Source: Gammaproteobacteria bacterium (GTDB lineage: Bacteria; Pseudomonadota; Gammaproteobacteria; Pseudomonadales; Azotimanducaceae). From it: a stretch of 62,665 nucleotides of DNA. The translations under genes and the position numbers were made by a program. This document shows positions 10,111-17,980 of the stretch, piece by piece. Location: contig JAAXKB010000011.1 of assembly GCA_012269545.1 (NCBI GenBank), forward strand, positions 1-62,665, given 5' to 3'. Within the stretch, counting starts at the first letter, position 1, and every line of letters begins with the position of its first letter. Below the pieces are notes generated by a model that did not search any database, was not told where the DNA came from, and saw nothing but the letters and a program-made list of their open reading frames with translations.

Positions 10111-10659
10111 GTGATGACCAAAGACCTTAAGGCAGAGCACTGTCAGCACCCCAACTGGCTCGTCGCCGACTTGCGTTCGGACCACGCCGGCGAACTCGGT
10201 GCCGTAATGATCTACCAAGGCATACTGGCGGTGACCTCACAGCCCAGTCTCCGAGCCTTCGCAGAAGAACACCTCGCCACCGAGCGGCAACATTTGCAGA
10301 TCATGGCGTCGCTGCTGAGCAAATCGAGGCGCTCGCGATTACAGTGGCCCTGGCGCGCAGCTGGCTGGCTAATCGGCGCGCTGCCTGCGCTGATCAGTGC
10401 ACGGTGGGTTTACGCTACTATCTACACCGTTGAAACATTCGTCGACACGCACTACGAACAGCAAATCACTCGACTGAAATCCGAACTGCCGGCCAGCCCG
10501 ATTATCGGGATTCTTGAGCAGTGCCGTGCTGATGAGCTCATCCACCAAAAGGACGCCGCAGCGCGAATGGAAGACAGGCTATCGCACGCGTTGACGCTTT
10601 GGCTGCGGGCTGTTGATCTGGGATCTCGGGCGGCGGTGTTGGTTGCGAGAAGAATTTGA
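10111..10659 (+). CDS. coq7: COQ7-type demethoxyubiquinone hydroxylase
   Basis: 182-aa di-iron hydroxylase of the COQ7/CAT5 family, which adds the C6 hydroxyl in ubiquinone synthesis. The ligand pattern is complete: E28 (HAGE), E58-x2-H61 (ATERQH), E108 (YTVET) and E142-x2-H145 (DELIH). It begins GTG-ATG at 10111/10114. It is slightly shorter than typical bacterial COQ7 (about 210 aa). A hydrophobic stretch near residues 84-100 would let it sit on the inner membrane, as expected for a quinone enzyme. It lies upstream of the proteorhodopsin operon, separated by 658 bp, and is probably a separate transcription unit. It would replace the flavin-type UbiF found in other gammaproteobacteria. Confidence 0.88.
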   Translation: MMTKDLKAEHCQHPNWLVADLRSDHAGELGAVMIYQGILAVTSQPSLRAFAEEHLATERQHLQIMASLLSKSRRSRLQWPWRAAGWLIGALPALISARWVYATIYTVETFVDTHYEQQITRLKSELPASPIIGILEQCRADELIHQKDAAARMEDRLSHALTLWLRAVDLGSRAAVLVARRI

Positions 10660-10764
10660 TTGCGATGCCAGCATCCGGAGCAGGACCGATTTAGTCCGAG
10701 AAATCTCCGACCATCAAACAGGGCTCGCTCAATCGCCGTCGAACATCTGTAGAGAGTCGCCCGA

Positions 10765-10799
10765 GTCAACACAGAAAATCTGTTTGACGTGAAAACGTC
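10765..10799 (+). promoter_or_regulatory. Two overlapping, mutually exclusive hairpins
   Basis: The arms GTCAA/TTGAC (10765-10769, 10784-10788) and ACAG/CTGT (10771-10774, 10780-10783) form one stem with a single bulged C and loop AAAAT. The segment GACGT-GAAA-ACGTC (10786-10799) forms a second hairpin with a GNRA-type tetraloop. They share bases 10786-10788, so only one can form at a time. The site lies about 105 bases past the coq7 stop. No T tract follows, so a plain terminator is not shown. The biological role is unknown. Confidence 0.35.
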
Positions 10800-10913
10800 C
10801 TCAGAACGCACGTTTAGGGCAAATTTCCACTAAGTCTCCATTTTTTAAACGGGCTGTCATGGAGAGCTTTTAACCGCGAAATTTTAGTCAAAATTTGGAC
10901 AGAAAAAAGATCC

Positions 10914-10936
10914 TTGTTTTTATCCAATAAAAACAA
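10914..10936. promoter_or_regulatory. AT-rich perfect inverted repeat, possible operator
   Basis: TTGTTTTTAT (10914-10923) and ATAAAAACAA (10927-10936) are exact reverse complements around a 3-base centre, CCA. The flanks (CC before, TGG after) nearly extend the symmetry. It lies about 380 bases before the proteorhodopsin start. Dimeric regulators commonly bind such sites, but no known consensus is matched. Confidence 0.4.
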
Positions 10937-11082
10937 TGGTTTATAGGTATTTTCTTATTTCAGCCTTGCTCAAAATCAACCCTGTTCGAGCCGGATCGAT
11001 TCAAAAAACGAAAAAAGTTCGGCTATCAACTTTCACGGCACATTCATTTTCTTCTGCCTACCCTTGTTTGGTTATTAGCAAG

Positions 11083-11111
11083 CCGAGTTTTCCAGCGAGT
11101 CGCTGGCTCGG
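11083..11111. promoter_or_regulatory. Nested palindrome upstream of proteorhodopsin promoter
   Basis: The core CCAGCGA-G-TCGCTGG (11092-11106) is a perfect 7-bp inverted repeat around one base. It is enclosed by CCGAG (11083-11087) and CTCGG (11107-11111), with four T on the left side only. As DNA it could be an operator; as RNA it would be a strong hairpin without a following T tract. Function is not shown. Confidence 0.35.
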
Positions 11112-11179
11112 AGCTTGGTAAAAACATCAGTTTTCCCGCAGTCGAGTAGTAAGAATCGACACATGTAAGGAAGGAGCAG

Positions 11180-11209
11180 TTGACTGACGTTCGTGACACT
11201 CCGTTGAAT
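11180..11209 (+). promoter_or_regulatory. Candidate sigma-70 promoter for proteorhodopsin
   Basis: TTGACT (11180-11185) and TTGAAT (11204-11209), 18 bases apart, match the -35 and -10 hexamers at five and four of six positions. Transcription would begin near 11216, giving a leader of about 100 bases with a GC-rich stem (GCAGC/GCTGC) before the ribosome site. This is a by-eye match only. Confidence 0.3.
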
Positions 11210-11317
11210 CGCTTCTCGGCCGCAGCCTAGCGCTGCTTCTCGAGATGAAGAGGATTCATGAGGTTTACGAAAGCGGGTGCGTCGGGCAATTGATAACTTA
11301 ACGTTAAGGAGAGAGGA

Positions 11318-12001
11318 ATGGATCTGAAAGCAGATGATTACGTTGGAGTGACATTCTGGATCATTTCCGCGGCCATGGTTGCCGCAACCTACTTTTTCAC
11401 AGTGGAACGCGATCGCGCGGTCGGCAAGTGGAAAACATCATTGACCGTCGCCGCCATGGTGACCGGTATCGCAGCAATTCACTACTTCTACATGAGAGGT
11501 GTGTGGGTTAACACTGGCGAGAGCCCCTTAGTATTCCGATACGTAGACTGGCTATTGACGGTTCCTTTGCAGATCATTGAGTTCTACTTGATTCTTGCTG
11601 CAATCGCTGTTGTTCGGGCCGCTCTGTTCTGGAAACTCATGATCGCATCACTCGTGATGTTGGTGTTTGGATTCCTTGGAGAACTGGGTGCAATGAGCTA
11701 TTGGCCTGCATTTGCCATCGGGATGGCGGGCTGGTTGTACATCATCTACGAAATCTTCGCGGGTGAGGCGAGCCAGATCAGTGCTGCAAATGGCACAGCG
11801 GCAAGCCAGACGGCGTTCAATGCGTTACGCCTGATCGTGACCGTTGGCTGGGCAATCTATCCAATCGGCTACATCCTTGGAGCCGGTGAGGGTGGCGCTG
11901 CCGGCCTCAACCTGATCTACAACTTGGCGGACTTTGTTAACAAGATCGCTTTCGGTGTAGTGATTTGGGTCGCTGCTACGTCTTCTTCCGAGAACGCGTA
12001 A
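11318..12001 (+). CDS. Proteorhodopsin, blue-absorbing type, proton pump
   Basis: 227-aa seven-helix retinal protein that pumps protons outward under light. The third-helix motif RYVDWLLTVPLQIIEF gives acceptor Asp77, Thr81 and donor Glu88, the DTE set of proton pumps. Gln85 occupies the spectral-tuning place (105 in the reference protein), where Gln gives blue absorption. His55 matches the His that pairs with the acceptor, and Lys209 (DFVNKIAFG) is the retinal Schiff-base lysine. Numbering is offset by 20 from the reference because the usual cleavable signal peptide is absent. A TAA in frame shortly upstream, and AAGGAGAGAGGA directly before ATG 11318, fix the start. The retinal genes follow on the same strand after a hairpin. 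Confidence 0.97.
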   Translation: MDLKADDYVGVTFWIISAAMVAATYFFTVERDRAVGKWKTSLTVAAMVTGIAAIHYFYMRGVWVNTGESPLVFRYVDWLLTVPLQIIEFYLILAAIAVVRAALFWKLMIASLVMLVFGFLGELGAMSYWPAFAIGMAGWLYIIYEIFAGEASQISAANGTAASQTAFNALRLIVTVGWAIYPIGYILGAGEGGAAGLNLIYNLADFVNKIAFGVVIWVAATSSSENA

Positions 12002-12017
12002 CAGACTCAGTCTTGGT

Positions 12018-12041
12018 GGGTGGGCGTTTTTCGCCCCACCC
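12018..12041 (+). terminator. Strong hairpin between proteorhodopsin and crtE, likely attenuator
   Basis: GGGTGGG-CG-TTTTT-CG-C-CCCACCC forms a GC-rich stem with one bulged C just after the proteorhodopsin stop. No T tract follows, so complete termination is unlikely. Partial termination, or protection of the upstream mRNA 3' end, would give more opsin than carotenoid enzyme. A second small stem, GCTCC-CGA-GGAGC, lies at 12056-12068, before the crtE ribosome site. Confidence 0.6.
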
Positions 12042-12105
12042 ATCAAGCCTGTCAAGCTCCCGAGGAGCGCAACAACTTTCACCTTCACTCTATCGCGGGG
12101 AAGCT

Positions 12106-13080
12106 ATGCAGGATCACCTTCTAGCCACTGCCCTTGAGCAAACCATTCATCGCTATGGCGAAGACGCCGGCGCACTGGCTCAAGCAGCCCGACACCATTT
12201 ATCCAGTCCGGGCAAGCGCACTCGTTCTAAACTGCTTTTTGCCGCAACCCCCAAGACACAGAATTTCAAAGCACTCGTGCATGCTGCTGCTGCAGTTGAA
12301 CTGATTCACGAAGCTTCCATCGTGCATGACGATATTCAAGACCAGACCGAACGCCGACGCGGCATGCCAACGGTCTGGCGTCAACACGGTGCCAACGCAG
12401 CTCTGCTGCTTGGCGACCATCTGGTTGCAGCGGCCTTTCGTGCTGTGGCCGAAGCCGAACAGATCGATTCCATAAGAGGCCCGCTGACCTTGGCGTTGTC
12501 TCAGTCGGTCAGCCGCGCCGCTTCAGGCCAACACCTACAGCTGACAAACGCAGCCCAAGGCGAATTTAAAGCGTTCTATACGGAGATCGCGATTAACAAA
12601 ACTGGGGCATTGATTGCATTACCCCTGCAGTTTGCCGCCCTGTTTAATGGCTCTGAAAACCATGACACGTCATCGGCTCGACGCTGCGGCGAGCAGCTGG
12701 GTCTGGCCTACCAAATTCTTGATGACCTAAAACCCTATGCAGCATCGGAACACCTTGCTGCTGACGAAGACTTACAGAACCGGGTAATTACCGCTCCGGT
12801 GGCAGCGAGTAGCATGCTGTTTCCTAAGGTTGACCCTTTTTACGCGCTCATAAACCGCGCCGACCTAAGATCACAGGCCCTACGTCAATGCCATAAATGG
12901 CTCGATAGCGCCTTGGCCCGCGCCCGTCACGAGGCCACATTCCTGACGGCGCATAGCGCATCAGTGGTAGAGGGTTTCATTGCTCGGCAACTCACCATCA
13001 AGCCAATCCGTGAAAACCGATCAACTCCGACCTTCCGCCCTTGGCAGAAGCAATCAGCGGTAAGCGTCGAAGCCGTATGA
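12106..13080 (+). CDS. crtE: Geranylgeranyl diphosphate synthase
   Basis: 324-aa polyprenyl synthetase that supplies geranylgeranyl diphosphate for carotenoid synthesis, by its place in the operon. The first Asp-rich motif is intact (H74-D75-D76-I-Q-D79, followed by ERRRGMPT). The second reads LDDLKPY (D206-D207), lacking the usual third Asp. ATG 12106 is preceded by GGGGAAG; a longer frame opening at 11965 overlaps the opsin and hairpin and is rejected. Its stop overlaps the crtI start in ATGA, so translation is coupled. The altered second motif could lower activity or change chain length, though the intact operon argues that it works. Confidence 0.92.
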   Translation: MQDHLLATALEQTIHRYGEDAGALAQAARHHLSSPGKRTRSKLLFAATPKTQNFKALVHAAAAVELIHEASIVHDDIQDQTERRRGMPTVWRQHGANAALLLGDHLVAAAFRAVAEAEQIDSIRGPLTLALSQSVSRAASGQHLQLTNAAQGEFKAFYTEIAINKTGALIALPLQFAALFNGSENHDTSSARRCGEQLGLAYQILDDLKPYAASEHLAADEDLQNRVITAPVAASSMLFPKVDPFYALINRADLRSQALRQCHKWLDSALARARHEATFLTAHSASVVEGFIARQLTIKPIRENRSTPTFRPWQKQSAVSVEAV

Positions 13081-14582
13081 GCGAGCACGTCATTGTAGTC
13101 GGCAGCGGATTCGGCGGTCTCGCCAGTGCTCTGCGTGCTCGAAAACTGGGCTTCGATGTGACCGTTATCGAACGCCTTGAGCAGTTGGGAGGTCGCGCTC
13201 AAACCTTTAATCGAGATGGCTTTGTTTTCGACGCTGGTCCAACGGTCATTACGGCACCTTTTTTGTTTGATGAACTGTTCGAACTGTTTGATCGACATAT
13301 TGAGGATTACGTCGAAATACTGCCGGTATCACCTTGGTATCGATATGAGTTTAATGACGGCTCACATTTAAACTATGGCGGCACCGTAGAAGACACGCTT
13401 AAAGAAATCGAGCGCATCAATCCAGAGGATGTTGAGGGCTACAAAAAGCTGCTCGCCCATTCAGAGCAGATCTTCGACGTGGGCTTCAGCCAACTGGCCC
13501 ACGTACCCTTTAACAAGTTTTGGTTCATGCTCAAACAAGTGCCCGATCTGATTCGGCTCGGCTGCTATCGAACCGTTTGGCAATTCACCAAACGCTATCT
13601 CAAAGACGAAAGGCTGCGCAGAGCATTTAGCATCCAGCCTCTACTGGTGGGCGGCAACCCGTTTTCCACCACCAGCATCTATTCGCTGATTCACTACTTG
13701 GAGCGGCGCTGGGGGGTGCACTTTCCTCGCGGCGGCACAGGCGCGCTCGTTCAGGCGCTCGGTAAGCTCATGACCGAGCAAGGCATTGATATTCGTCTCG
13801 GGCAGAGTGTTGCCCAAATTCAAATTGCAGACGGTCGTGCCACGGGTGTCACCTTGGAGGACGGGACTTTTTTAGCCGCTGACCGAGTGATCTGCAATGG
13901 CGATCCAGCCTATACCTACAAAAACTTGATCGCTTCGACATATCGTAAAACCTGGACCGACAGACGCATTGATCGGCTCAAGTACTCCATGGGACTTTAC
14001 GTTCTATACTTCGGCACTGACCGAACATACGACGATGTCGAGCACCACACGATCATATTTGGCGACACGTATCAGGAGTTGCTGCAGCGGATCTTCGACG
14101 GCGGCGAGGTCGGCAACGATCTGAGCCTGTATTTGCATCGACCCACCGCTACGGATCCTGCGCTAGCTCCTGACGGAAAGGACGCCTTCTATGTACTGGC
14201 ACCGGTGCCTAATTTACAGCGAGGCGACTGGGCTGACGTTAAACACCAGGTGAAAGAGCGAGTGTTGGATATTTTAGAGAGCGGAGTTTTACCCGGCGTC
14301 AGAAATCATCTGGAGGTCTGCTTTGACTTCGATCCAACGGACTTCGCGCAACAATACCAATCTCAGTGGGGGGCTGGTTTTTCCATTGCGCCCATCTTCG
14401 CCCAGTCCGCATTCTTTCGCTTTCACAATCGGGCAGAAGATTTCGACAACCTATATTTTGTTGGCGCGGGTACTCATCCGGGGGCCGGCGTACCTGGCGT
14501 ACTCAGCTCAGCCAAGGTGATTGAGCACCTGCTGCTTGAGGATTGTCCGGCAACATCACAGGCACTGCCATGTCCAAATTAA
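13077..14582 (+). CDS. crtI: Phytoene desaturase
   Basis: 501-aa flavoprotein that converts phytoene to lycopene by successive desaturations, membrane-associated. The N-terminal FAD-binding motif is VVGSGFGGLASALRAR, followed by GGRAQTF and FDAGPTVI. The C-terminal family signature reads FVGAGTHPGAGVPGVLSSAK. Full length for bacterial CrtI. ATG 13077 overlaps the crtE stop (ATGA), and the 3' end overlaps crtB by 13 bases, showing tight coupling within the operon. Confidence 0.97.
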   Translation: MSEHVIVVGSGFGGLASALRARKLGFDVTVIERLEQLGGRAQTFNRDGFVFDAGPTVITAPFLFDELFELFDRHIEDYVEILPVSPWYRYEFNDGSHLNYGGTVEDTLKEIERINPEDVEGYKKLLAHSEQIFDVGFSQLAHVPFNKFWFMLKQVPDLIRLGCYRTVWQFTKRYLKDERLRRAFSIQPLLVGGNPFSTTSIYSLIHYLERRWGVHFPRGGTGALVQALGKLMTEQGIDIRLGQSVAQIQIADGRATGVTLEDGTFLAADRVICNGDPAYTYKNLIASTYRKTWTDRRIDRLKYSMGLYVLYFGTDRTYDDVEHHTIIFGDTYQELLQRIFDGGEVGNDLSLYLHRPTATDPALAPDGKDAFYVLAPVPNLQRGDWADVKHQVKERVLDILESGVLPGVRNHLEVCFDFDPTDFAQQYQSQWGAGFSIAPIFAQSAFFRFHNRAEDFDNLYFVGAGTHPGAGVPGVLSSAKVIEHLLLEDCPATSQALPCPN

Positions 14583-15502
14583 GCCGACACCAGCAGTTGA
14601 ATCAGGCGAAGGCGACTTTCACTGCCAATGCCAAAACCTTTGCGCTGGCGGCGAAATTTTTGCCCAAGGAACGGTACGAGGCGGTTGCTAGGCTGTACGC
14701 GTTCTGCCGCAAGCTGGATGATCTTGCTGACGCCGCACCAGCGGGTGTAAACCATGGCGAACTCGTGCGTATTCGACAGGAAATCTGCGCCGGCAAAAGC
14801 CGAGACCCAAGTATCAGCGACATGCTCAGCTTGCAGCGAGACTTTGAAATCCCCACTACCTTGCTGCTGGATTTCATCGATACCTTGATCGAAGACCAGT
14901 ACCCTCGGGCGCTGGGGAATGTAGACGAACTGGTCCAATTTGCTTACGGCGTCGCCTCCACCGTTGGTCTGATGATGTGCCACGTCTTTGGCGTTCGCGA
15001 CAGCAGGGCCCTGCCCTTTGCGGTAGATCTAGGCTTAGCAATGCAAATGACCAATATAGCCCGAGACATTTTGGAAGACGCCCAGCGCAACCGAGTCTAT
15101 GTGCCGGCCGATCTACTGCCTGCGCCAATCACCTGTGAGGGCTTGGTTCGAGGGGACGAAGCTCAGCGCGCAAGTGCCTATCAGGGAGCTCTGAATCTCC
15201 TCGCGGTTGCCGACGAGTACTACGCCAGCGCCGCCCTCGGTTACGGCTATCTTCCGCGGACGGTTCGACAAGCCATAAAAGTAGCGGCTCGGCTCTATCA
15301 AGCCATTGGTGAGAAAGTGGCAGAGAACGAGGCAACCTACTGGGAACGTCGCACGGTGGTTTCCTCCGAGCGCAAATGTCTGTTGATCACCGAGTTGTTG
15401 CTAAAGCGGATGCGAGATGGTTCCAGCACCTTGCTGATCGGCAAGTTCGCTCACCGCGAGCAGTTGCATCAGGCACTTGATCGCCGACGTTTTTCTGCCT
15501 GA
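14570..15502 (+). CDS. crtB: Phytoene synthase
   Basis: 310-aa squalene/phytoene synthase that joins two geranylgeranyl diphosphates into phytoene. Two Asp-rich metal sites are present: D50-D51-L-A-D54 and N162-I-A-R-D166-I-L-E-D170. The RVYVP block typical of the family follows the second. ATG 14570, inside the end of crtI, is preferred over a TTG at 14543, because it gives the expected N terminus and the overlap usual in this operon. The ribosome site is weak, so coupling to crtI probably matters. Confidence 0.96.
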   Translation: MSKLSRHQQLNQAKATFTANAKTFALAAKFLPKERYEAVARLYAFCRKLDDLADAAPAGVNHGELVRIRQEICAGKSRDPSISDMLSLQRDFEIPTTLLLDFIDTLIEDQYPRALGNVDELVQFAYGVASTVGLMMCHVFGVRDSRALPFAVDLGLAMQMTNIARDILEDAQRNRVYVPADLLPAPITCEGLVRGDEAQRASAYQGALNLLAVADEYYASAALGYGYLPRTVRQAIKVAARLYQAIGEKVAENEATYWERRTVVSSERKCLLITELLLKRMRDGSSTLLIGKFAHREQLHQALDRRRFSA

Positions 15503-15511
15503 TCTGCAACG

Positions 15512-16669
15512 GTGAGCGATGCCACTGATTTTGATCTAATTATTCTGGGCGGCGGCATGACCGGCCTGACACTTGGTTACCATCTGAGCCGTAGTAATGT
15601 CCTGCACGCAGAAAACGAGCAGCGAACGCTGATTCTGGAGCCCCGCAACAACTATACCCGCGACAAAACATGGTGCTACTGGCAGCATGGAGCAACCCCT
15701 TTCGATGAAGCCATCAGCCATAAATGGCACCGCTGGACGATCAGCTGCAACGGGCAAACACATGTGAGCGAAAGTGCCACCACGCCCTACGTCAGGGTGG
15801 ACAGCGCCAAATTTTATGAGATTGGCCAGGCAGCGATCGCCGGATCCGACAGCGTAACCTTGCGTCTGCGTGACAGCGCGACAAAGGTTCTACCCAGCAA
15901 AAATGGGGTATCTGTACACAGCCAGAGAGAGGCATTTCAAACCTGCAGGGTGTTCGATACGCGGCCAACGCCAATTCCTAAGGGCGTATTGCTACAGCAC
16001 TTCGTCGGATGGGAGATCGAGACAGAAGTCGACGTATTTGATCCTTCAACCGTGACCTTGATGGACTTCGCACTCGAAGCCGAGGACATCCATTTCTTCT
16101 ATGTCCTGCCCCTCAGCACGCGGCGAGCCTTAATTGAAACCACCCATTTTTCAACTCAAGTTTTGGATGAAACGACTTACGCGGCGGAAATCACAGATTA
16201 CTTGCAGCAACGCTTCGGACTGAGTCAATGGCGGATAAAGCATCAGGAAAAGGGCGTTATACCAATGCCCCGGCAAGCCCCGGATCTGTCTGACCGACCG
16301 CACAGCCGCATTGTCCCCCTAGGCTTGCACAGCGACACCGTCAAACCCTCCACCGGATACTGCTATCCCCATGCACAAGTTCAGGCCCGCCGCCAAGTCG
16401 AGGCGTTGTTCAGTTACCCCGGCTCTCACGCCATCGCCGCAAGATCGCGACTGAGCAGATGGTTTGATGCGGTATTTATCCGTTTTCTTGAACAACACCC
16501 GCAGCGCGCTGGTGAGATATTCTTGCGCCTTTTCAAGCAAGTCCCCAGCGATGCTTTGACGCGTTTTTTGAGCGACGAAGCAAAACCAGCCGACTACGTT
16601 CGAGTCATGCTGGCACTACCCAAGAGCACCTTTATCCTGCAGGCCGTGCGACATGCTTGGGACTCTTAA
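15512..16669 (+). CDS. crtY: Lycopene beta-cyclase
   Basis: 385-aa flavoprotein cyclase that turns lycopene into beta-carotene. The FAD/NAD-binding motif LIILGGGMTGLTLGYHLS lies at about residues 9-26. The family blocks DKTWCYW (about residues 51-57) and the region around PLGLHSDTVKPSTGYCYPHA fit CrtY of proteobacteria. Translation starts at GTG 15512, nine bases after crtB. The last 17 bases overlap blh. Placed between crtB and blh, it provides the direct precursor for retinal. Confidence 0.95.
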   Translation: MSDATDFDLIILGGGMTGLTLGYHLSRSNVLHAENEQRTLILEPRNNYTRDKTWCYWQHGATPFDEAISHKWHRWTISCNGQTHVSESATTPYVRVDSAKFYEIGQAAIAGSDSVTLRLRDSATKVLPSKNGVSVHSQREAFQTCRVFDTRPTPIPKGVLLQHFVGWEIETEVDVFDPSTVTLMDFALEAEDIHFFYVLPLSTRRALIETTHFSTQVLDETTYAAEITDYLQQRFGLSQWRIKHQEKGVIPMPRQAPDLSDRPHSRIVPLGLHSDTVKPSTGYCYPHAQVQARRQVEALFSYPGSHAIAARSRLSRWFDAVFIRFLEQHPQRAGEIFLRLFKQVPSDALTRFLSDEAKPADYVRVMLALPKSTFILQAVRHAWDS

Positions 16670-17510
16670 ACCTTTTTCGCTTTTTCTCAGTGGCAGTGCG
16701 TTAGTCGTGTTGCTGGCGACCTTGATTGGCAACACGCATCCCGCATTTTTGGTGCTGCTGTGTCTCGTCATATTGCTTGCCGGGCTGCCTCATGGCGCGT
16801 TTGACTACTACATTTTATCGGCCCGCTACGCAGGCCCCCACCTCGCCCTTGCCCTAGTCATCTACCTTGGCTTGACCGGATTGACAGTTGTACTGTGGTG
16901 GCTGCTACCGCTGTGGTTTCTAGGCGGCTTCCTCGCCTATTCTGCCTATCACTTCGGCGACTCAGACTGGGCAGATCACGGAACCCTGCGGAAATGGGCT
17001 TGGGGATTATCGCTTGTTGGGCTGCCTTGCTTATTAACACCGCAGGCAGTACAGCCGCTGTTTGCCGTGATCGCGGGACTCACCGAGGTCTCGCTGCTCA
17101 CCAAGGTCACAGGGCTCTTATCGATTCCGGCGACAGTCCTGTGCTGCATCCCTCATCGGACGTCTGAGAGAAGCCGCTACAATCCCATACCAATTCTTCT
17201 GCTGAGCTACGGTGTTATGTGTGTGACTGCCGGGCCGCTGGCTGCATTTGGCTGCTACTTCGCCTGTTTGCACAGCCCATTTCACCTCTCGCGTTGGCGA
17301 CGCCGGATCGAGCACGCCTCCATGCGCGGCGTTCACGTTCTGAGCGCACTCGTTTTGCTTTGTCTCGTTGGGCTTGTATGGTGGTTTCCGGTGGCCGGGC
17401 CCGCTGATCTGAGCAGCACCCTAGACGGCTCCGCCCTGCGTTATACGTTTCTTGCCTTGGCCGCTTTAACGGTGCCTCACATGACCTTATTGTTTTTGAT
17501 GCGGCGCTAG
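16653..17510 (+). CDS. blh: Beta-carotene 15,15'-dioxygenase (Brp/Blh family)
   Basis: 285-aa integral membrane enzyme that cleaves beta-carotene into two retinals, the chromophore for the opsin at the head of the operon. Iron-binding histidines of the family are visible: H47 (GLPHGAFDYY), H100 (YSAYHFGD), and H207 and H211 (CLHSPFH); a further His276 lies in VPHMTLL. About seven hydrophobic segments are spread over the chain. It starts inside the end of crtY by 17 bases. Its stop overlaps the stop of the convergent gene at 17507 on the palindrome CTAG. Confidence 0.95.
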   Translation: MLGTLKPFSLFLSGSALVVLLATLIGNTHPAFLVLLCLVILLAGLPHGAFDYYILSARYAGPHLALALVIYLGLTGLTVVLWWLLPLWFLGGFLAYSAYHFGDSDWADHGTLRKWAWGLSLVGLPCLLTPQAVQPLFAVIAGLTEVSLLTKVTGLLSIPATVLCCIPHRTSERSRYNPIPILLLSYGVMCVTAGPLAAFGCYFACLHSPFHLSRWRRRIEHASMRGVHVLSALVLLCLVGLVWWFPVAGPADLSSTLDGSALRYTFLALAALTVPHMTLLFLMRR

Positions 17511-17980
17511 CTGGACCTAGAATCCAAGCGGAACACGCCAAAGGCATCCTGACTTTCGTCAACAGAGGGAAATCCCGCGACGATGTCGGGATAATCCGGC
17601 CGATACTTATCCGTATACGCTTCGATGATTGCCGTAAAACCAGTGGTAACCGGTGTTGCATTCAGCGAGTACCTGCGGTCTTTAAGACGCATTTCCACAG
17701 GCGCACCTTGGCCTATGCGCTTTACCCAGCCGCTATCCTTGCTGCCGACAACATACAACTGGCCTTCTACCTGAACCACCCAGATGATCACCACCCGTGG
17801 CAAGACGCCCGGCACCCTGAGCGAGATCTCATCCACCTGTGACGTATCAGCCCAAACGGCTGGAGTCGGTGTGGACTTGCCACCAATAAAAAACCCCGGC
17901 AGCGGTCCAATGGGTGTGACAAAAACCAGTATCAATGCGGTGGCGAAAAGTACGGTCATTAGGCGCTTGAGTCGTTTCAT
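17507..17980 (-). CDS. Membrane-anchored small protein, possibly split-barrel fold
   Basis: 157 aa from ATG 17980, which has a GGAGGG ribosome site; a longer frame to 18058 lacks one. One N-terminal membrane segment (about residues 8-27) follows a basic start, MKRLKRLM, so the rest probably faces the periplasm. The beta-rich middle, with LYVVGSKDSGWVKRIG and VEMRLKDRRYSLNA, recalls small split-barrel nitroreductase/flavin-binding domains, but I cannot name the family with confidence. It converges on blh with a 4-base overlap and no room for a separate terminator. Confidence 0.75.
   Translation of the reverse strand: MKRLKRLMTVLFATALILVFVTPIGPLPGFFIGGKSTPTPAVWADTSQVDEISLRVPGVLPRVVIIWVVQVEGQLYVVGSKDSGWVKRIGQGAPVEMRLKDRRYSLNATPVTTGFTAIIEAYTDKYRPDYPDIVAGFPSVDESQDAFGVFRLDSRSS

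Larger units (their letters stand above)
10660..11317 (+). other. Long intergenic regulatory region before proteorhodopsin
   Basis: 658 bases with no convincing gene. A 61-codon frame at 10936-11121 has no family resemblance and I do not call it. The stretch is AT-rich in its middle and holds several structured elements listed separately: overlapping hairpins at 10765-10799, a 10-bp perfect inverted repeat at 10914-10936, a nested palindrome at 11083-11111 and a candidate promoter at 11180-11209. The leader from the candidate promoter to the proteorhodopsin start would be about 100 bases. This is far longer than other gaps in the window and suggests regulated expression, though no regulator gene is adjacent. 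Confidence 0.6.

Noticed and set aside
10936-11121. 61-codon open frame in the gap before proteorhodopsin
   Set aside because: No ribosome site, no family resemblance, and it crosses the palindromes at 11083-11111; more likely non-coding control DNA.
11318-12001. Possibility that the rhodopsin is a sodium or chloride pump
   Set aside because: The third-helix residues are Asp, Thr and Glu (77, 81, 88), the proton-pump set, not the NDQ or NTQ types.
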